Part shown: in pieces, positions 1 to 10,599 of the stretch
How the letters are laid out: each line of letters starts with the position of its first letter
Numbering within the stretch: the first letter of the stretch is position 1
Assembly: GCA_907163375.1 (NCBI GenBank)
Contig: CAJQUW010009248.1
Location: 62,001 to 126,000, forward strand
Direction: 5' to 3'
DNA from: Prostheceraeus crozeri
Lineage: Eukaryota > Platyhelminthes > Polycladida > Euryleptidae
Length of the DNA: 64,000 nucleotides
Notes under the pieces: model-generated
Seen by the model: only the letters and a program-made list of their open reading frames with translations
What the model was told of the DNA's origin: nothing
The model's database searches: none
Position numbers and translations under genes: made by a program

Positions 1-56
1 TAATCAGAGTGCCTTCAGACAGACGCACGCGTTCAAATCTCTTTGAAAAATAGTCA

Positions 57-745
57 TTGCGCCATTTGACAAAACAATTCGATAATTTGGCGGACGATGA
101 TTGGCGGATCTTCACGCGAGCTTCGGTGATTGATGGACATTGCCATCTCAAACGCTTATCAATACCATCTCGGCTGATCTTCAGGATAAATGATCTTACA
201 CCATCGCTTCCAGGAGATTTAAGGGTGTTCAAATCACTCAACAGTTCATTAACTACCCGAACTTCGACATTTACTATTCAGCATTCTTCAGAGGGATTGA
301 CGAAATCTTGACTGAGATTTGATGTAAATGAAGAAAATGCGCTGAGAAAGTGTCATTGATGGCATTCGCAGCATCGATAGCGCTTGAAAATTGATTGATT
401 AGCTTCATCAGACATGAGGAACTTTGTTTGTTTGGTTGAATTAGTTCCCTTTGCAACTTTCCATGCGGAAGTTGTTTTGATTACCACCCAATTCTCCTCT
501 GCTATTATTATTTCATTTTTCAGCTGCCGTCTATAGTGATCGCAAATTTCAAAATTTCCATATCTAAGTGAGGTGAACTTTTTGTTTATCATAGACTTGA
601 TTATCGGTGTGATCCAAGGGTAATCAGATTCGCATATAAAGGCATGCGAAAAAGGAAAAACATTCATCACTTCCTTGATGATTTTCTCAAACAGGTAGCA
701 TTTGTTATCCAAATACATATCACTCCAATACATTCGATGCCAAAG
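57..745 (-). pseudogene. CR1/Jockey-like LINE ORF2 fragment (endonuclease-RT linker region)
   Basis: On the reverse strand, residues like PWITPIIKSMINKK followed by a Lys/Arg-rich helix match the linker between endonuclease and reverse transcriptase in the intact LINE at 5703-8284, which reads PWISPLLKILINRR. Further on, in other frames, INDTFSAHF and LKSPGSDG match the segment just before the RT core. The fragment is split over three frames with stops and carries no RT catalytic motif. I see it as an old, frameshifted, truncated LINE copy. It is not close enough to the 5.7-8.3 kb copy to be a recent duplicate. Confidence is moderate because it rests on short blocks in the right order. Confidence 0.6.
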
Positions 746-3700
746 AAAAATATTTGATTGGTTCAGGATCGGAATGCATCGACGTACGGTACTTTGTAGT
801 TAAAAGTTTACTGAAATGACTAAGTTAATTTGAATTGACCCATAACTACACTGAAACGATACTCATTTATATATCTCGAGCATGATTGTATTATTCATTT
901 TATGAATTAAAATGTATTATCATTTCGAATTGATTCCTAGCTTAATTTGAATTTTTACGGGATGCACATTGTTTATAGTTGTAAACTTATTGATTATCTG
1001 TAAAATGCTCTGGACTTCCGTGTAATATAATCGAAATCAATATTGTAAGTTTCACAATTAAATGTCATTATCCTACTACTTATCACGCAGTAATGAATAC
1101 CATACAACGTAAGAGCGATGTATATCAACAAAATGCCTCAAATCATCATATTCTGAATTTAAAATTCGTTTTGATGTTGTAATTCAATTTTCATGTACAC
1201 TATGTCATGAGAAACCTAATTTTTCATACATAGAGATTAAATTGGCATGTACATGTATGTCACTTCCCTTAGTGTCGCTAGCTTTGGCCAGTAGTCCTCA
1301 CGAATACAATTGAACATGATCAATATTGGCTGTAGGGTGGTCTTACCGACATCCTTTTTATAATGCAAAGAGTACATGATTCTTTGAATGGACGAAAATA
1401 AACAGTCTGTTTCAAATTATTGCTAACATCTCTGAAAATTCAGTTAATTATCAATATTTTAATATCAGTTGATCTTAACGAATCAAAAGTTATAATTTCA
1501 ATTTGCTGTCCCAGTTCCATTACACTTGTGAATAAAAAAACACCACATTTCAGCAAGTTACAATGTTTTTTCGATGAAATTACAAAAGAAATTGCAAATT
1601 TTTCCTTAAAAGCTCGTCATTCATGGCAGTTAATCTGTCAAATAGGGTGACAGATTTGATTTACCGCAGAAAAATAGACCTACAAATCTGTTGGATTACA
1701 ATATAATTTGAGCGATATTTTTAGAAAAATCTTGCTTTTCCTCATTCACGGTACAGCTTAATAGTCTGTTATTGAGTGACCACTCATATATTGATAAAGT
1801 TAAACCACAATTCCTTTTGTGACCTTTTCATTTTGATATGCTTAACTGTCTATGAAATAGGGCCTATGCGGCTAGGAAACATCATTTTTGAGACTGTCAC
1901 ATTTATGGAATGACGAAGAATTCATGGAATGAAGGTGTCCATATCCTGCAGAAAGTACCTCAAATAATTCGCCATGTATGCTTCGTATTGTCATGTGCAT
2001 CATTCAAGATGTGACAAAAATATGTGCTTCAAAAATATGCTCGAATTTATAGAATGAAAAACTTTGAACTTCAAAAGTCGCTGGCTGCACCGCCGTTGAA
2101 TTGTCATGAAAATAACTTAAAAGCGTTACTAAAAAATGTGGTCTAAAAATGCGAACTTTGAAAATCACCATATAAATCATGACAAACCATTGAATATTGC
2201 CAAAGTTAATGAATGTATTTTAAGACAATTTCAAAATCAAAGAATACTCTTTTCTCGGGTAGAGAGGAATCCACCACAGAGCCTGACACAACCGCATTAT
2301 CAACCACGTATTGACAAATCGGATACACAATTATCGATGGCATTGATTTCATCTCTTCTACTGGTAGAAATTTGGTATAATTTATGACACAATATTATGA
2401 AAATTATTTGATATGCAGTTAAGTATGCATCATTAAACATGTATGGGACTATAAAAGAGAGACGAGAAGCATCTTTTAGGAACCATACAGGTCTGGTAGC
2501 TTTACTGCCGAACAATAAAAACTGAAAAGCAATACAGCATTTGGTAGTGTACGGTCCACAATATACATTACACGGAGTAATTTGGAGCCATGGAGATTCA
2601 CAACAATCTGGGCATTCGCGAACAGTCAAATAAGCTGTTCCAAAATTGTTGGCTACATATACATAGAGTCCTCCACCTCGACGGCCGTGAGCGCGGTGTT
2701 GACGAAAGCAAGAATCGTTCGGAATGCGAATAAGAGAAGTTTCTACTTCAGACGTGAGTCAGCTGTCGCAGATGGTGACAATGGTGGGAAACGCAGACAC
2801 ACAAGTGTTGAGTTTATCAACAAACCCCCAATTTTAATGTACATGAAATGGAAAAGTTTTAACAGGATGAATCATGCTGTTCATATTTCAAATCACTCGA
2901 TGACTGGGGATTTTTGCTTCTTTTGAAGCCAACTAATAATATAAACTGATCTTCATTAATTGCTTGAAAAGCAACAGCTTAAAATTAATCATCTAAGCCG
3001 CTGATGCACAATTAATTTGAACGCAGCCATGCTTCAATAACGATGAAACAGCTTAGAACCGAGATATCGAAACTGATGAAAATAGGTCTGGTGTGAAATG
3101 ATGGATTCGTATAACATCGTGTGTCCAAAAGCATAGGCAAGATTTCGCAACCGTGTTTAAATGATCACAAGTTTCGATTAGCTAAACCTATGAAGCAAGT
3201 GAGATGATATTATCACATGGTGAAGCACAACGATTTTTAAGTTTTTACATGCGATTTTGTCTGGATGTTGATCATTTAAAATGCACAATTTATAAATCTA
3301 CTTGTTGTGAACTTACTGGTTAGATTTTACTGCTTCCATGGAACATTCATTGCTAAGAAGCGCTTTTACATCCGAGTCTTCACGAGCCGGTTCGCACTAT
3401 CAAGGATCGGCAGACAGCTTTGAGAATTATATACGAGTGCAAAAATGTATTGATGGAATTGATTAGTTTATGGAATACAAATCGAATATCCTTATGCATG
3501 AAATGCGGAAGTCTTTCCTACAAAAAGAGTTGTTTCAATGTCTGTGAAATGATGTTCTTACAGCTGTGAAAATAATGAATGAAAAAGAGGAGAAAGGGCA
3601 TGCACCCAAATAATTCAAATTGTTAGGAAGATTCACAAAATTAATTTCCTATGTTTTGCCATCACTACTAAAAAAATTGTAAATAAGTAGTGTACGCACG

Positions 3701-3980
3701 ACATTTAAATTTCAATTTAACTGTTCCATGTCAATGGTGCAGATGATCATGATTTGATTTTTAAATGCAAATCGCTGTACTCATGTTGAAAATCGAAGCG
3801 CTGCGTGGAAAGTTGCCACAATAATCTGTCAAATTTCAGACTTTCAGATAAGTACCATTTTTCTAAAAGCAAATTAAATAATTGAACTGAGTAACTTTTA
3901 CCTTCGAGTGGACCGACTTCTTGTCAGACATTTGCAAACACTTGACCACAGTAGAAATTCGACAAGTGAGATAAATCGAT
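746..3980. other. A+T-rich stretch without a recognisable gene
   Basis: Only short, overlapping open frames occur here (for example 1420-1650 and 2582-2926), with no domain motif, no conserved counterpart elsewhere in the window and no clear terminal repeats. Probably decayed intergenic or intronic DNA. Confidence 0.5.
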
Positions 3981-3984
3981 TCCA

Positions 3985-4375
3985 GTGCGGATAGAGCTCA
4001 ACCCGGGCTTTTGTCTCGTCCCATTGGAATGCTGCACAGTCCGTTACGCCTCCATCGCCGAGCTTAGTATGACAGGAACACGTAGACGTAAGCATGTCAT
4101 CCCGACTTCACATCAGCTGCACTGGCGATCTTCAGTCAGAGAATTGCATTCGGAAGGTTCATCATGGGATATCGCCGCAGCGCCTGATAGAGGTGTGTCA
4201 TCCGGCAGACTTTCCGGGCTCTCATGTCCTGCTCTCGTCAAGAGGTTTTCAGCTTTCACCGTTGCTGATAGTAAATACTCTCTCTTTACATCTGAGGCAG
4301 CGCGTCCTTACTCTTTACTGCTTTCGTCGCTCACTGAAGGCTTATCTGCTCCAAAGAGGTGCTTTGGATGAATAA
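3985..4375 (+). pseudogene. LINE (L2/CR1-like) RT C-terminal remnant
   Basis: One frame holds VIPTSHQLHW, similar to the 'HITPVLxxLHWLP' block that follows the RT core in L2/CR1-type LINEs. A second frame, shifted by one base, continues with ISPQRLIEVCHPA and ends SLKAYLL, which resembles the usual C-terminal order (YLxxLxxP ... SLKTYLF). The frames change near 4150, so the copy is frameshifted. No 5' portion was seen. This is a motif-level match, so the family label is tentative. Confidence 0.45.
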
Positions 4376-4843
4376 GAGCATTCAGAGTGACAATCCTAGG
4401 AGATCTGAAGGGGATCCAGTGCATCCCTATTATTCCATCGTTTTTGGCTTAATTGGTTGAATTGACACCAAATCATTGGGAAAGTTTCATGTAAGTAAAG
4501 CAATAGTGTTTTATGTCTTGAATGTCGTTCAGTGTTCTTAGTAAAAGTATGCGAAAATATCGTGTTTTTTAGGTCAACAACATTTGGCACATAGCAGTTG
4601 TATTTGGAGGTTTAACTGCCATTCACGATGTTTACAGCCGCAGCAAAACCTCAGTCGACAGAGATGGATTCGGCTGTTGCGGTTACTGTAGAGGTGAGTC
4701 AAAATTAGCCGTGAATGATAATGACAACTTTATTATTCTTCAACTGGTCATTTCATATTCATAAAACTTTCTTATTTGAAAAATCTGTGTAGGGCCTATA
4801 TACATGAAATAATTTTTCAACTAGCAAATAATTATAACAATCT

Positions 4844-5540
4844 TTAGCCTTCAAATAAACTACCATTGGCTGACAAGCACTTTTGCAACCGTTTCGGGAA
4901 ATCTCTGAAAGAGTCTCGGAACATTTTGAGAGGAATTGCCGTCATTTCCATTTGGATTCTATTTGTCAGTTCTATCACAGAAGGGAAGATCACATTCTGA
5001 GGATGATATACTCGACTTCGAAGATAGGACCAGAACCAGTAGTCACATGTCGTGAGGTCAGGTGACCGTGCCGGCCACTCAATAAAGCCTCGCCTACCGA
5101 TCCACTGTTGGGGCATTTCTTGATCCAAAATTTGGCGGGCGCTATTTGGGGCAAAAATGGCTGCTAGCCCCATCCTGTTGGTAAATCATCTGCTTGTTTC
5201 TTTTGAAATAAGGAACAACTTTTTCACAGAGAATTTCACAATATCTTTCCCCATTCATTGTGCGAGTGTCAATGTTTGTGTCAATAATTCCATTGAAGGA
5301 AATACAGGCCCAAACGGTAACTGAGGGTGTTTGCCCTGGATCTCTGAATCTGATGTGAGGATTATCCGTCGACCAGAAGTGAACATTATGTTTATTAACT
5401 TGTCCGTTCAGATGAAACACACATTCGTCTGAAAAAGTCAGCTTTCTCAGAAACGATGGATCATTGGTGAACCTGTTTTGCATTACTTCGCAAAACTGGA
5501 GCCTTCGGTCGTCATCTCCATCGACAAGCTCCTGGCAATA
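4844..5540 (-). pseudogene. Mariner-type transposase, catalytic half (split by LINE)
   Basis: Two overlapping reverse frames carry the DDE catalytic region of a Tc1/mariner-superfamily transposase. The first has FSDECVFHLNGQV (first Asp) and IYQQDGASSH (second Asp). The second has WPARSPDLTTCDYWFW (third Asp region). A frameshift near 5150-5170 separates them. Upstream the frame resumes with QELVDGDDDRRLQFCE, which normally follows the helix-turn-helix part of such transposases; that part lies at 8285-8644. The 2.7 kb between the halves is a LINE insertion. Transposition activity is lost through both the insertion and the frameshift. Confidence 0.85.
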
Positions 5541-8284
5541 CAGAGAGAGAGAGAGAGAAATGTTTATATTGTATCGTCGAATAGAAATCAGAAATAAAAT
5601 ACACAGATAAAAGTAGCAGAATGACAGTTTTGTTTAGTCGAAACTAAGAACACATTCGTATACGCGTACAAAAGCAAGTATAAAACTAATAGTCACGTGC
5701 ATTTAGTGTCTCGTAGATGACCTTGAAAGGGTGCTACAAATGCGTGGAAAAAAAGAATTTTGACGACGCAAAGTTCTACAGAATGGTACGGCGAGACGCC
5801 CACTTGGTAAATAGCTGGGGAACAATTCTCTGATGGAAGTCTCTAATCTTTCCAGGCTGTTGAAGGTGTTGATAGCTTGCGACCATCTTCTAGCTTCAAT
5901 GTCATCCAGCTTCAGATCACGCGATTTGATTTTCAGACAGCGCCTCTGAATCTTCTCCAGTCGGTTTGAGTCTGTTGAGGAGATTCCCACAAACGCTGGG
6001 CAGCAGTACTCTATCAGCGACCGAACCAATGCTTGATAAATGGTATTGAAGTCATCAATACTGGTGACAGATCTGACCCGCCTCAGAATGTACATGCGTT
6101 GAGCACACTTTTTCTCGATGAACTTTACATGGCCTCTCCATCCAAGGTTCGCATCCAAATGAACCCCAAGAAACCGAATGCTGTCTTGGAACTTGACAGT
6201 TGGGATGGCACCCTCGATACTGCAAATGCTCTTGAATCCACCGCGGTAATTCACTAGACCAGTGGTTTTCTCCGTATTCAAGGTCAATTCATTTGACGCA
6301 ACCCAATCTGAAATATTGTCAAGATCACTTTCGATCTCAGCAAGATCCTTTGGAATGCTGGACTTTCGGACTCTTGATAAGAAACAAATGTCGTCAACAT
6401 ACTTGATTATGTGGTTCGAGGGGAAAATAGTCTGAAGCGATGAAATATAAATGCCGAACAAATAAGGTCCTAGGAGGGACCCCTGTGGCACTCCTCCTGT
6501 GACCTTCATCAATTCACTCTTCTGTCCATCAATGCGTACTCTCTGTTGCCTGTCCGATAAGTAGCTCTTCAATAACAACAGAAATCCCGCAGGAAGATTC
6601 ATCTGACTGGCCTTGGAAAGCAGCTTTGAGTGACAAACTCTGTCAAAGGCCTTGGAGAGGTCAAAGCTGATCAGAATAGCGGCTCCCGTATGTGGGTCAT
6701 CGGCAAATCTGGTTAGGGCATCGTGAGCATAGATGACAGCGTGAGTTGTTGATGATTTCTTCCTAATCCCGTATTGATTAGCACCAAGGTGAGCTGTTAG
6801 CTGGGGACGGATGCTTGATAGGATGACACGCTCGGCAATCTTGGCTGGAATTGGCAAGAGGCTAATCGGTCTGGATTTTTCTATTACATTCTCCGAGGTT
6901 TTGGGGATCGGGATTATGTCACCAATTTTCCAGATCAGTGGAAAACGTCTTTGGCGCAGGCATTCACTGATGAGGTGATGGATCGGCTCAGCGAGGACCA
7001 GAGAGCACTTCTTGTAAACTGCAGTAGGCACAGAATCACTTCCAGTTGCCTTTGGTGGGAGTCGTGAAAGAATGCTCCAGATGCCCTCAACACTTAACTC
7101 AGGTAACCAGCAGTCGTCTGGAGACCCGTCGACGAAGTCAAAACTGGAGTTGTTGGCAATGCTACAGTAATAGTCATTGATCGTATTGAGCACCTCGGAT
7201 GGATTACTGGAGTTTCTGAGCCAATCACTGGGATCTCTTCCAGATTTTCCCCTCTCCATGTTGACGAATGACCATAGACCCCTTGCGGAATCCGAGCATT
7301 TAGAGCGAAAGTAGTACTGCTTGGCCTTCAGAATTTCTTGTTTTACCTTGACTTTCAAACCATTGAACAAGGGCCAGTTTCGAGCACGATAAGCCTCCCA
7401 TCGGCGGTTTATCAGGATCTTTAAAAGAGGTGAGATCCATGGAGCATCATTGTCAGTCAAATAGACTGTTGTTTGCGGAATTAACTTCAGTGCATCATAC
7501 ATGAATCCATAAAAAATATCACATTTGGTGTCGATATCATTCGGAGCATACAAGCGTGAAAAGTCATTGTCAAGGAAAGATCTTTCAAATGCAAGAATGT
7601 TCGACAAGCGTAAGTCATAGAAGATATGTTTCTTCACCACACGCTGCTTCACCAATACTTTTGTCTTAGCAAGAACAGTAGCATGATCTGAGCCGGCTAT
7701 TGGAGCACCAATTGAGACGTTTTCGGGAAGATAGTCATTTGACAAGCTCTTGTCCACGAAAATGAGGTCGAGGTTGGCAGTCTGTCGAGTCGCACCACGT
7801 ACAATATTAATCAAGGAGAATCCAGATTCAAGGAAGGAGCGATTGTATCGGTTAAAGTCACCAGCCGCGATTAGTCGATGAAGAGGAAGATTACTGAGAT
7901 GATGATCAAGACAGTCACTGAGGGTGTCACAAATCCTCTTGAAATTTGAATTGACGATCCCAGGCGGAATATACATTCCCGTGAATACTATTTTGGAAGT
8001 AGGGATTTGGATGCAACAAACCTCAACCTCATCAAAAGTGGGTGTGGATATCTGGGTAGCGCGCAAAAACTTCTTTGTCCAGATTGCCACTCCTCCTCGT
8101 CCAGAATCATTCTTTCGATCGGTGCGATGACACTCATATCCTGCCATTTGAATGCTCTGCGTTGGATTCTTGGGAGAGAGCCATGTTTCAGTGCAGATAA
8201 CAATGTCGGGGTTAAGTGCGATGACTTGGCTGTGAAGATCATCAAACTTATTATTGATCGAACACAGATTGCTTAAAAGGACAG
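5541..8284 (-). mobile_element. 5'-truncated CR1/Jockey-like LINE inserted in the mariner transposase
   Basis: The element fills the gap between the two halves of the mariner transposase frame. Its 3' end is a (CT)n tract on the element strand ((GA)n at 5541-5558 here). The 5' end lies inside the endonuclease domain at about 8280. The tetranucleotide ACAG occurs at both junctions (5540-5543 and 8281-8284), consistent with a 4-bp duplication or microhomology. The 5' truncation and the microsatellite tail are typical of target-primed reverse transcription. Confidence 0.8.
5703..8284 (-). CDS. Non-LTR retrotransposon ORF2: partial endonuclease and reverse transcriptase
   Basis: The frame is open from the insertion junction to the stop at 5703; the first Met is at 8147, but coding continues upstream (CSINNKFDDL, NPDIVICTETWL). 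The N-terminal part is an APE-type endonuclease lacking its first strands, with GDFN and GSDHA motifs. The RT core follows, with motif A FDLSKAFDRV, motif B GVPQGSLLGP and the catalytic YVDD. A C-terminal region with RRCLKIKSRDL and RTLRRQNSFFP ends the frame. No stops or frameshifts interrupt about 860 codons, so this is a fairly young copy made inactive by 5' truncation. Family placement (CR1/Jockey group) is by motif order only. Confidence 0.85.
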
Positions 8285-8644
8285 TGGCTTATAAGGATGA
8301 AATTCATTCTTCTTTAGTATTCTACAGACGTTGGACTGAGACAATTCTAGTTCTTCAGAGAGACGACGAGTGGATGTGGTCGGATCTCTCTGAACTGCAC
8401 CCAAAACTCGCTCTTCGTTTTCCCGGCTTTCTGCGGATTTTGGTCTTCCTTGACCTGGTCTCTGATGCACAAGAAAACCTGTTTCTAACAGTTTGTTTTT
8501 CCAATCAATCAGGGTTTGTCGAGGTGGTGCTTCTTTGTTGAATTCAATGCGAAATCGTCGCCTACAGTCCTCTACAGAACAGTTGCCTGTTGCAGGAATT
8601 TCCCAAGAGGTAATCAGAACTCGCTCTTTAATGGTGTATTCCAT
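8285..8644 (-). pseudogene. Mariner-type transposase, N-terminal DNA-binding half
   Basis: Starts with Met at 8644 and reads EYTIKERVLITSWEIP, followed by FRIEFNKEAPPRQTLIDW and RRLSEELELSQSNVCRIL. These are two helix-turn-helix segments of the type found at the N terminus of mariner-like transposases of insects and other invertebrates. The frame ends at HPYKPL, where the LINE begins. The matching downstream half starts at 5540. Together they make one transposase interrupted by a LINE. Confidence 0.85.
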
Positions 8645-8807
8645 CTCTTATCACACACTACATTAGAAATGAAAAATTGTTAGACAGATTGACTTACTTT
8701 CAATACGAATCGATCACGCTGTTATGGGAATGATGATTCATCTCTGTTTACAACTGTTAGTGATGCAAAACTTGCTAAGCATGAAAGAAAACCTTTGTTT
8801 TTTGTTT

Positions 8808-8832
8808 TTGCTTTGACTCACCCTGTATAGAG
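8808..8832. repeat. Probable terminal inverted repeat of the mariner-type element
   Basis: Read on the reverse strand, this end begins CTATACAGGGTGAGTCAAAG, the common start of TIRs in this mariner group, about 165 bp upstream of the transposase Met. No matching end was found near 4600-4840, so the far end is lost or diverged. Confidence 0.5.
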
Positions 8833-8959
8833 GTGACGCGTTTCTATCCCAGCCCTTGTATTCAATGGTAGAGAGAGGTGGAGAGACATGGTTTGCGTGA
8901 TTGGCCAAGCGCGCGCAATGCGTAAGGAAAGTTGTATTAGGGAACACACGATCTACTGC

Positions 8960-9473
8960 TTTCACATTGAAATCTGAACTTCTGCCAAGTGAGCAGTACC
9001 TATATTTGACTCAACGCTTCTCCGTGATAAATTCGTTTAATGGAAATATTATTCACATCGTTTGACTGCTCACGATCTAAATTTACTAACTGTGAACGCT
9101 CCATGCGGTGTCAATGATTTAGTTCGTCAGAATTCAGGCTTGAATTTGCATTACGTTCAATGGAAAATGGATCTTCTTGTCCCGAGGGGCTACTTCTAAG
9201 CGTGACCATGAGTATTATAAGAACGTCATCTCTAGACCAAACAAAGCAGACATCAGCTTTAGTCTCTTAAAACAGGTGTGGTTATCTCAGATTTATCAAT
9301 TACTACAGTGAATATTCAGAATTAGAAATATTCAAATCGGAATACTTCCATGTCTCTATATGCCTAATTTTTGAAAAAGCTCATCTGTCCTCAATAAAGA
9401 TGTTGGATTAATTCCTAATCATTAGAAAGTCGGAGTTATCATAGACATTCAACTGTCCATTTTTGATGTTGAA
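8960..9473. other. Intergenic stretch without recognisable features
   Basis: No open frame of note, no inverted repeats and no motif seen. Confidence 0.5.
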
Positions 9474-9685
9474 CTGTAAACCAGGGATGCGGAGTCCTAT
9501 CATTTTGATAGGACTCCGACTCCGACTTCGGGGGTCGATAGGACTCCGGCTTTTGATAGGACTCCGACTCCGGGTGACAAATATGTATAGCCTAGTTTTT
9601 TAAAAGAAGCTGATAACGTACATCATGGATTATTACAGGTTTACCTGAACCTATCTTTAGTGATCATTGCTGTATCAATTATCAA

Positions 9686-10033
9686 TCATTTTCGATGAAA
9701 TTTTATCAAATGTCGCTTTAAGTTGGATACATGCGACTCGGCTCCTCCCATCCTGTTGATGTGTGCTTCACACAGTTTTTCTCCAGTCTCTACCAGGCAG
9801 GAAAATCCCCTTCCGTCTCCAAAAAATATGAATACACTTTCGATTTTAATATGCGCTTCGGAGGAGCCATCACACGCGGTTAACGTGAGGGCAAGAGGTA
9901 ATGTTCTCAAACAAACTAGTATTTCATTTTTTGTCTCTGATGTGACCTTTGTGTGATCGAGGCTAGGAAGGCTTGTCTTCTCCACTAAATCGCCGAGTGA
10001 AAAGACAATCCATTTTTCACTATCACGGTTCAT
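9686..10033 (-). pseudogene. BED-type zinc finger fragment of a hAT transposase
   Basis: The 115-aa reverse frame ends with a finger-like pattern: FSCLVETGEKLC, then ESHVSNLKRHLIKFH. This Cys-x(n)-Cys ... SNLKRHL-x3-H layout is that of BED fingers, which bind transposon ends in hAT proteins. There is no catalytic hAT domain in the element, so this is either a deletion derivative or the remains of the N-terminal exon. Its place inside an element with 8-bp hAT-like duplications supports the call. Confidence 0.6.
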
Positions 10034-10152
10034 TCCCTAAACTATTACAAGCTTTGCATGCACTGCTGTCTCTGTACTTTTGTTTGACGTAGAAAGTTGA
10101 CATCAAAACAGTGACAGCTATATGTAATGGCTTGAGGCGGGAGGCGCATAAT

Positions 10153-10491
10153 GTATAAAAAGAAAAACGTCACAAATCTCTCCCGAAATATGTATAATGC
10201 CGAATACAAACAAATGTTTAAATGAAAATATAATACAAGTAAAATCGGCAAACGTTTCGCGTCCAGACGCTTGGTCACTGCCTTACTAAATATTTATACT
10301 ATTATTAGTTAATTTAATTTAATTAATTTAATTATATTATTATTAATTTACTATTTAGTAAGGCAGTGACCAAGCGTCTGGACGCGAAACGTTTGCCGAT
10401 TTTACTTGTATTATATTTTCATTTAAACATTTGTTTGTATTCGGCATTATACATACTTCGGGAGAGATTTGTGACGTTTTTCTTTTTATAC
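10153..10491. repeat. Foldback element: two ~138-bp arms around an AT-rich loop
   Basis: Arms 10153-10290 and 10353-10491 are nearly perfect reverse complements (outer ends GTATAAAAAGAAAAACG), separated by about 60 bp of TTAATT-rich sequence. A 14-bp direct repeat CAGTGACAGCTATA sits at 10109-10122 and 10491-10504. The right copy abuts the arm; the left is about 30 bp away. The hairpin is nested in the hAT element. Confidence 0.8.
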
Positions 10492-10599
10492 AGTGACAGC
10501 TATACACGAGGATAAATAATTTGTTTGTATTATATTTCGGCTCTAGTTATAGTCCGGAGTCCTGTCATTTGATAGGACTCCGACTTCCTGCTGTAAACC

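Larger units (their letters stand above)
9474..10598. mobile_element. Non-autonomous hAT-type transposon with 8-bp target duplication
   Basis: The octamer CTGTAAAC occurs at 9474-9481 and again at 10591-10598. Just inside are imperfect terminal inverted repeats: CAGGGATGCGGAGTCC on the left, and CAGGAAGTCGGAGTCC read inward from the right. An 8-bp duplication with CAGGG-type ends is the hAT signature. Both ends carry palindromic TAGGACTCCG subterminal repeats (9490-9570 and 10553-10585). Inside lie a BED-finger reading frame on the reverse strand and a nested foldback element. Confidence 0.75.
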
